A DNA stretch of 64,000 nucleotides, taken from assembly GCA_022829145.1 (NCBI GenBank), contig CM040746.1, forward strand, positions 3,442,731-3,506,730. Reading direction: 5' to 3'. This document shows, one piece after another, positions 59,519 to 64,000 of the stretch. The DNA is from Albula goreensis (Eukaryota; Chordata; Actinopteri; Albuliformes; Albulidae). Each line of letters begins with the position of its first letter. The stretch's first letter is position 1. The position numbers were made by a program, and so were the translations under genes. Below the pieces are notes generated by a model. It searched no databases, was not told the origin of the DNA, and saw only the letters and a program-made list of their open reading frames with translations.

Positions 59519-60844
59519 GAGGAAGCTAATAGAAATGGTGTGGGTGACAGGAATGAGATGGTGTGTGGCTGTGCTGATATGAATGAAAGGAAAAGCACTT
59601 GAAGGGTAAACGACAAACAAAGAGTACCTTAATCTGATTTACCTGGGTAAACTGGAGTCATCAGTGCCTCAGGGAGGGTGGTACTGTGATGCTTGATTTC
59701 TGAAGCAGACAAGAGGAAGGTCAGAGCAGCTAAGGGAAAGGGCGAAAAAACACTCTGTCACCGGCGACTGTTTACACAGACGTATCTCGGACACCCGGCC
59801 GAAGACTTCCAGCCCGAATCGGCTCTAAGTGCTGGATGGTTTTTGGCCCTAATTTATAAAGTATATTGAGACTACTTTACTCTGATTGCTTGTGTATGCA
59901 GAGTGTCCTGATATGGGGGACAATGCCAGGACTGTAACAATGGGCGCTATGAAGTAATGAAAGCCTTCAGCGATTCAACAGGACTAGGCCTGGATCGGGC
60001 TCACAAAATATCCATCGCTGTGACCAGTAATCTAACGGGAACATGGGACAGCGTCATATCTGGGGGCGTGTTAAGGCTAGCAACGGTGGTGGGTTTCGAG
60101 CAGGTAGCGTTCAAAAGAAATAGGCTCTGTTTCAAAAAGCCCCTGGAAGTGCGAAAGAACAATCGTCCGTGTCTGTACAAACACTCTCTCCTCCGAAGCC
60201 ATTGTAATGTGCCAGCTTAATCAGTGTTAATACGAGTTCACATACTTGATGTGTCTCAGGTGGGAATACTCAAGTTAAGGGCTGTATGCGCAGCCTTTCC
60301 TGCACGAGTCTTTATCTCTCCCCCTCAGTGCCAAATTAACAAAGAAGAAGAGAAATTATATTTTCACAGGGACCAGTCCATGACGGTAAACAAGTTTTTT
60401 CAATCTTGAACTCCTGGATTCTGATTTATCCGTGGATACAGCCGGGCTCCGTGGCTGTGAAGTAATTTATGCTACAGATGTTTGGAGCTGAGCTGTGTCT
60501 ACTCCAGGGAGAGACATGATTAATTTATTTGTGTTTGGATAAGAGCATGTAAGTCAGTCCTATTAATATTGCTCTTTTGCAGTATAAGATCATATCTTGG
60601 CAAATTGAATATGCTCTCCTATAATAAGTCAGTGCTCCACAAAGGAAAGTTGGGATTCATTAGAACTTTAGCCACAGGTTGTAAATCTTTATAATATAAG
60701 ATACGATTCTTCATCTTTCCAGAGACAAGATTAAACGACAGACTATGCTGTAGAAAAAGATCGAGAGATTGGCTGCAGAGCAGCTAATGTAATTTAGCTC
60801 CCTGGCTCTGTATTGGAATTAAACCCCACACATTCAAACCTGCA
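59519..60844. other. Unique non-coding DNA
   Basis: Mixed composition, no repeats recognised. 60,400-60,830 has low-repeat sequence with GATTAATTTATTTG and TAATGTAATTTAGC words; possible conserved non-coding DNA, untested. ORF 59957-60220 has no domain. Confidence 0.35.
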
Positions 60845-60878
60845 TGTGTGTGTGTGTGTGTTGTGTGTGTGTGTGTCT
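60845..60878. repeat. (TG)n microsatellite
   Basis: TG run with one TT interruption. Confidence 0.9.
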
Positions 60879-61203
60879 GTATATAATGTTTCCATTTTAT
60901 TTTTTTCTTTCAATAATTGTTTTTATTAAGTGAGAGTTGATTGGTTTCTTCATAGAACTTAGATTTGTATTTGGCATTGCTGACATTCCAGTAACCACAG
61001 AGAAAAGGTGAGAATTCACTCCAGGGTTGTCTTCCCCGGCTGAATAATAAGGTCTTATTATCACCTTTCAGCTCGCCACATCCCTTCACATGCCAGTCTA
61101 GTGCTTGTGGCCTGTGCAGAAAATGTTACACACCTGGTCTAAAATGTTGCATGCTGTGTACACTGTGGGTCCTTAAGCGGAGGACAGGAAGGCCCCTGAC
61201 CAT
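60879..61203. other. Unassigned DNA
   Basis: No recognised feature. Confidence 0.4.
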
Positions 61204-61436
61204 GTCTTTCAGACCAAAAACACCAAGTGGGGACCACGTCTTTCAGCCCAAAAACATCAAGTTGGGACCACGTCTTTCAGCCCAAAAACACCAAGTGAGG
61301 ACCACATCTTTCAGCCCAAAAACACCAAGTGAGGACCACGTCTTTCAGCCCAAAAACACCAAGTGAGGACCACGTCTTTCAGCCCAAAAACACCAAGTGA
61401 GGACCACGTCTTTCAGCCCAAAAACCAAGTTGGGAC
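61204..61436. repeat. 34-bp minisatellite, ~7 copies
   Basis: GTCTTTCAGCCCAAAAACA recurs at 61204, 61238, 61272 and 61306 and on to about 61,410, spaced 34 bases, each followed by CCAAGTGAGGACCAC. The units are nearly identical with no unique spacers, so it is a tandem repeat and not a CRISPR-type array. Confidence 0.95.
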
Positions 61437-63590
61437 CTCAGCACACATCAGAACTACCAGATGAAAACAGACGTTTATCCTGCCTGCTGCATGGGATTCA
61501 GATGAAAATGATTGTCTCCAACTGGTATCTTGGTAGCTGTCGTTCGAAAGAGACGATAATGCAGACGTAGTTAATTTCTCTGAACGCATGAAAAACATTT
61601 CAACGTTTTTTAAAGCTGTCTGTAGTCTGCAGGAAGTGGTTCTGTTGGGCTGAAGTATTCTCAGATGAAGAGTGTGACCCTAATATGGTAAGAATGTCTG
61701 CTTCAGCATTCAGCTTCGCACTGTGGCTAGCCAAAGGCAATACCTATGTCCCCTCCGCACCACAGCTCAGAGTAACCCCCCTCCAAACCCCATTTCAGCA
61801 CTCTCTGAATCCCAATTGTGTTCGCTCTCTCGCCTCGGGTCGAACACCCATCTGTTTTATGGGAGAAAAAAAGAGAGCGAATGCTTTAGTTTTTGGAACC
61901 ACTCACGTCCTTCCACTTCACTCAGGCCCGTTGTCCACTCTTGACTGAGAGGGAAAATGTTCTGGTGTAAAATAATTTAGACTTTTGAAAAGCTCTTATT
62001 CATGTCATCAGACAAAGCACATTGTGTAAACTTAAGCTGCACTTATTAAATTACGTGTTTAGTCGAACCAAAAAAAAAATAATAATAAAGCAATACGACA
62101 TGATAAAGAAACACATTATCATATCAACAAGACAGAGGGAGAAAGACAGCGATTGAGAATGAGGGGATGACAACCTAGCGAGAGAGAAGGAGATGCACCC
62201 ACTATACGGGCAATCTGAGCTTGTAACCATGGCAAACGAATAAGATGAAAAATTGTGACCTGCACTTTTCATGCACCGTGCTGGATTCGACTGCCGTCTG
62301 TCACGAATAAAGTGTGAGAAGAGAGGCATAATGGCTGAGCTGTAGTTGAGAGGACAGGCATAATAGCTGGGGTTGGGGAACAAAGGTGGGGGGGACGGAC
62401 GGACGGAAGGTTTATTTCTTTCATAAATGGTATCGACACCAATGCTCATCTTTGTTAGGCACAAAGGGAATTTAATGGACTGTTTATTCTAATTATACAC
62501 AGGATTAGTCGTGCTAAAATTAAACATGGTGCAGTCACTGGTATTTTGCTTTTTAATGTGAGTGCATTTATTTTAAGGTTCCCATACTTTCCAAAATTCC
62601 CCCAGGGGTCGGGTGTGGCCAAATCCAACAGGTTTAGTGGGTTAGTCAATTATTTTGTCATGTGAACAAGACAGTTAGTTAGCAAATGAGAGCAACTAGG
62701 CCTTCCAAAAAACCTGCTATTATCTGAAAGCCCACTAGATTCACACTAACTATTTTAGTTATGTATCATGTCCTGCTGTTCAAAATTGTGTGACACAATT
62801 ATGGCAAAGTAACCTGGTGGCCAGTTAGACCTCCCAACCAGCAGGGTGCAGTAGTGAGTAGCTGAGTAAGCCAATCCTAATTCAAAGATTGGGGTAGCCC
62901 TGATATAACATCAGTCATGCACGTTCAGACAAGCTGGGGTGTGTCAAGACGACCAAAAGAGCGAGACAGATACATTTTTATTAACAAACAAAAAACACCA
63001 CAATAAAAAACATAAAATCTATAGGTCAGTGTCTAAAACAAATACATGGGTGTAACTGTGCATAAGTAGAATTAGTCCTAGTACATAGAAGCAAAGTTAG
63101 GTAACTGTACCACTAAACAGTTAAACTGTTAAAACAGTCATAAACCTCAACTATACCGATTGCCTAGAGCAATGGTTACACAAACCGTTGTCTAGGTGAA
63201 GTAGTACACAATCAATACACCGCTGCATACACCCGAGCAGAGCAGACCTATGATCCGCCGTGACCAAAATTATGCACGGCTAAATGGTCGCTAATCACAT
63301 GACCATTTAAACAATTGTGAAATAGTGTCTTAGTTTTCAAACATATATTTGTACCACGGTTAACCTGCAGGTTGGCAGTTGGTCATACACCTCAAACAGA
63401 ACATTAAACAATACTCACTGCACAATAAAAGCGGTCGATGCAATGCACACGTGCACATAGCATAAAAATCAGACACTGCCTGCATTAACAAGTTTGAACT
63501 AGGAGAGCAGTGGCTCCACTTCCTAAGAAATAGAAACACTCTCTGCTTCCATTTTATGGGTTTTACAGTAAAACTTTGCTTGATCTATGA
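61437..63590. other. Unassigned DNA, possible LTR-like edge at 62,940
   Basis: No gene recognised. From 62,943 TGTCAAGACGACC is followed within 35 bases by a minus-strand AATAAA (TTTTTATTAAC), the same layout as the U5/R edge of the sushi LTR read on the plus strand. No matching CA end or second copy was found. Confidence 0.3.
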
Positions 63591-63905
63591 GTGACAAAGC
63601 CTGCATAATAACACTAAGAATGTCATCATGCCGTAAGGCAGTGTCATAACCTGTCACAACAGTGTTTTACAGTTTATGACACATGACGTAAAGCTGTCAT
63701 AATGCATGCATTGATAAATTTTATGGCACGCATCGACAGAACAACAAGTATGTCGCAAGTTTAGTACGTTATGTAAGATGTTGTCAGTGTGTGTCATTTC
63801 AAAGGTCAATGCATGCATTATGTCAGTCTAATGGAATTTATTTATTTATCCATATGATGGTGTTATATAAGCTGCATGACATAAAGTAAAATGTTACCTT
63901 TATAT
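63591..63905. repeat. TGTCAT-rich repeat, MITE-like
   Basis: Repeated TGTCATAA/TTATGACA words (GTGTCATAACC, TTTATGACACATGACG, GCTGTCATAATGCATGCATT, CAATGCATGCATTATGTCAG) in both orientations, and GACATAAAGTAAAATGTTACC at the right. The words AATGCATGCATT at 63704 and 63812 are palindromic. Similar to 13447-13503. Family unknown. Confidence 0.45.
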
Positions 63906-64000
63906 GAAGCATAATCAGGGAGTAAATTTGCCTGCAGATGCAAAGACAAAAATGTTGATGTATAGTGATTGGCAGTTTTATTTATTCATTCATTTATTGG

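Noticed and set aside
59011-59616. Ile/Leu/Asn-rich ORFs on both strands
   Set aside because: Translations of the trinucleotide array.
61204-61436. CRISPR-like regular repeat spacing of 34 bases
   Set aside because: Units are contiguous without unique spacers, and the context is a vertebrate genome; it is a minisatellite.
62943-63560. A further solo LTR
   Set aside because: Only one edge resembles an LTR; no CA end, no second copy and no target duplication were found, so it is not called as an element.

Overview
The window looks like a non-coding, repeat-rich stretch of a ray-finned (teleost-type) fish genome. The evidence is the set of repeats: a Tf1/sushi-type chromodomain LTR retrotransposon, Harbinger, Tc1/mariner, Tigger-like and hAT-like DNA transposons, a tRNA-derived SINE with the fish tail (TTAAGGGCATCTGC), a LINE tail carrying a CTGGGATCAATAAAG motif, long (CA)n arrays, and no operons or tightly packed genes. 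I found no convincing multi-exon host gene, no rRNA and no functional tRNA. The species cannot be named from this.

Layout. 0-7.6 kb: a LINE 3' end, a palindromic MITE-like end, (CA)n with adjoining 61-bp and ~50-bp tandem repeats, and a 1.7-kb minisatellite with a 29-bp unit. 7.6-13.1 kb: one nearly intact, recent sushi-type LTR retrotransposon on the minus strand, with 567/568-bp LTRs, a 5-bp target duplication, gag-protease-RT-RNase H-integrase-chromodomain, and a self-priming signature. 15.6-17.3 kb: a decayed Harbinger transposon whose transposase remnant carries an internal duplication. 21.6-24.3 kb: a gag fossil of another Ty3-type element, then a 1.5-kb TIR element. 25-27 kb: a hairpin, (CA)n and a complete 507-bp mariner-type MITE. 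27.5-30.3 kb: a tyrosine-recombinase element with a zinc-finger, proline-rich upstream ORF and split direct repeats. 34-41 kb: mostly unique DNA with MITEs, a SINE, a G-quadruplex motif, one candidate short 5' exon and a diverged solo LTR. 41.5-44.4 kb: a 3-kb minisatellite of exactly 30-bp units, open on both strands. 46.8-47.5 kb: a Tigger-like MITE nested inside a Tc1-like 3' end. 51.5 kb: a Harbinger-transposase-like fragment. 53.4-57.4 kb: an old, interrupted sushi-type fossil. 57.8-59.5 kb: (CA)n and a 480-bp ATT/AGT/ATC array. 61.2 kb: a 34-bp minisatellite. The rest is unique sequence, some of it resembling homeobox-site-rich conserved non-coding DNA.

There is no gene system acting together here in the operon sense. 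The story is transposon history, with several layers of insertion of different age, plus two large minisatellites that create long but spurious reading frames. The items most worth following are the self-priming LTR element whose LTR identity and coding decay disagree, the tyrosine-recombinase element lacking a visible reverse transcriptase, and the doubly open 30-bp minisatellite.
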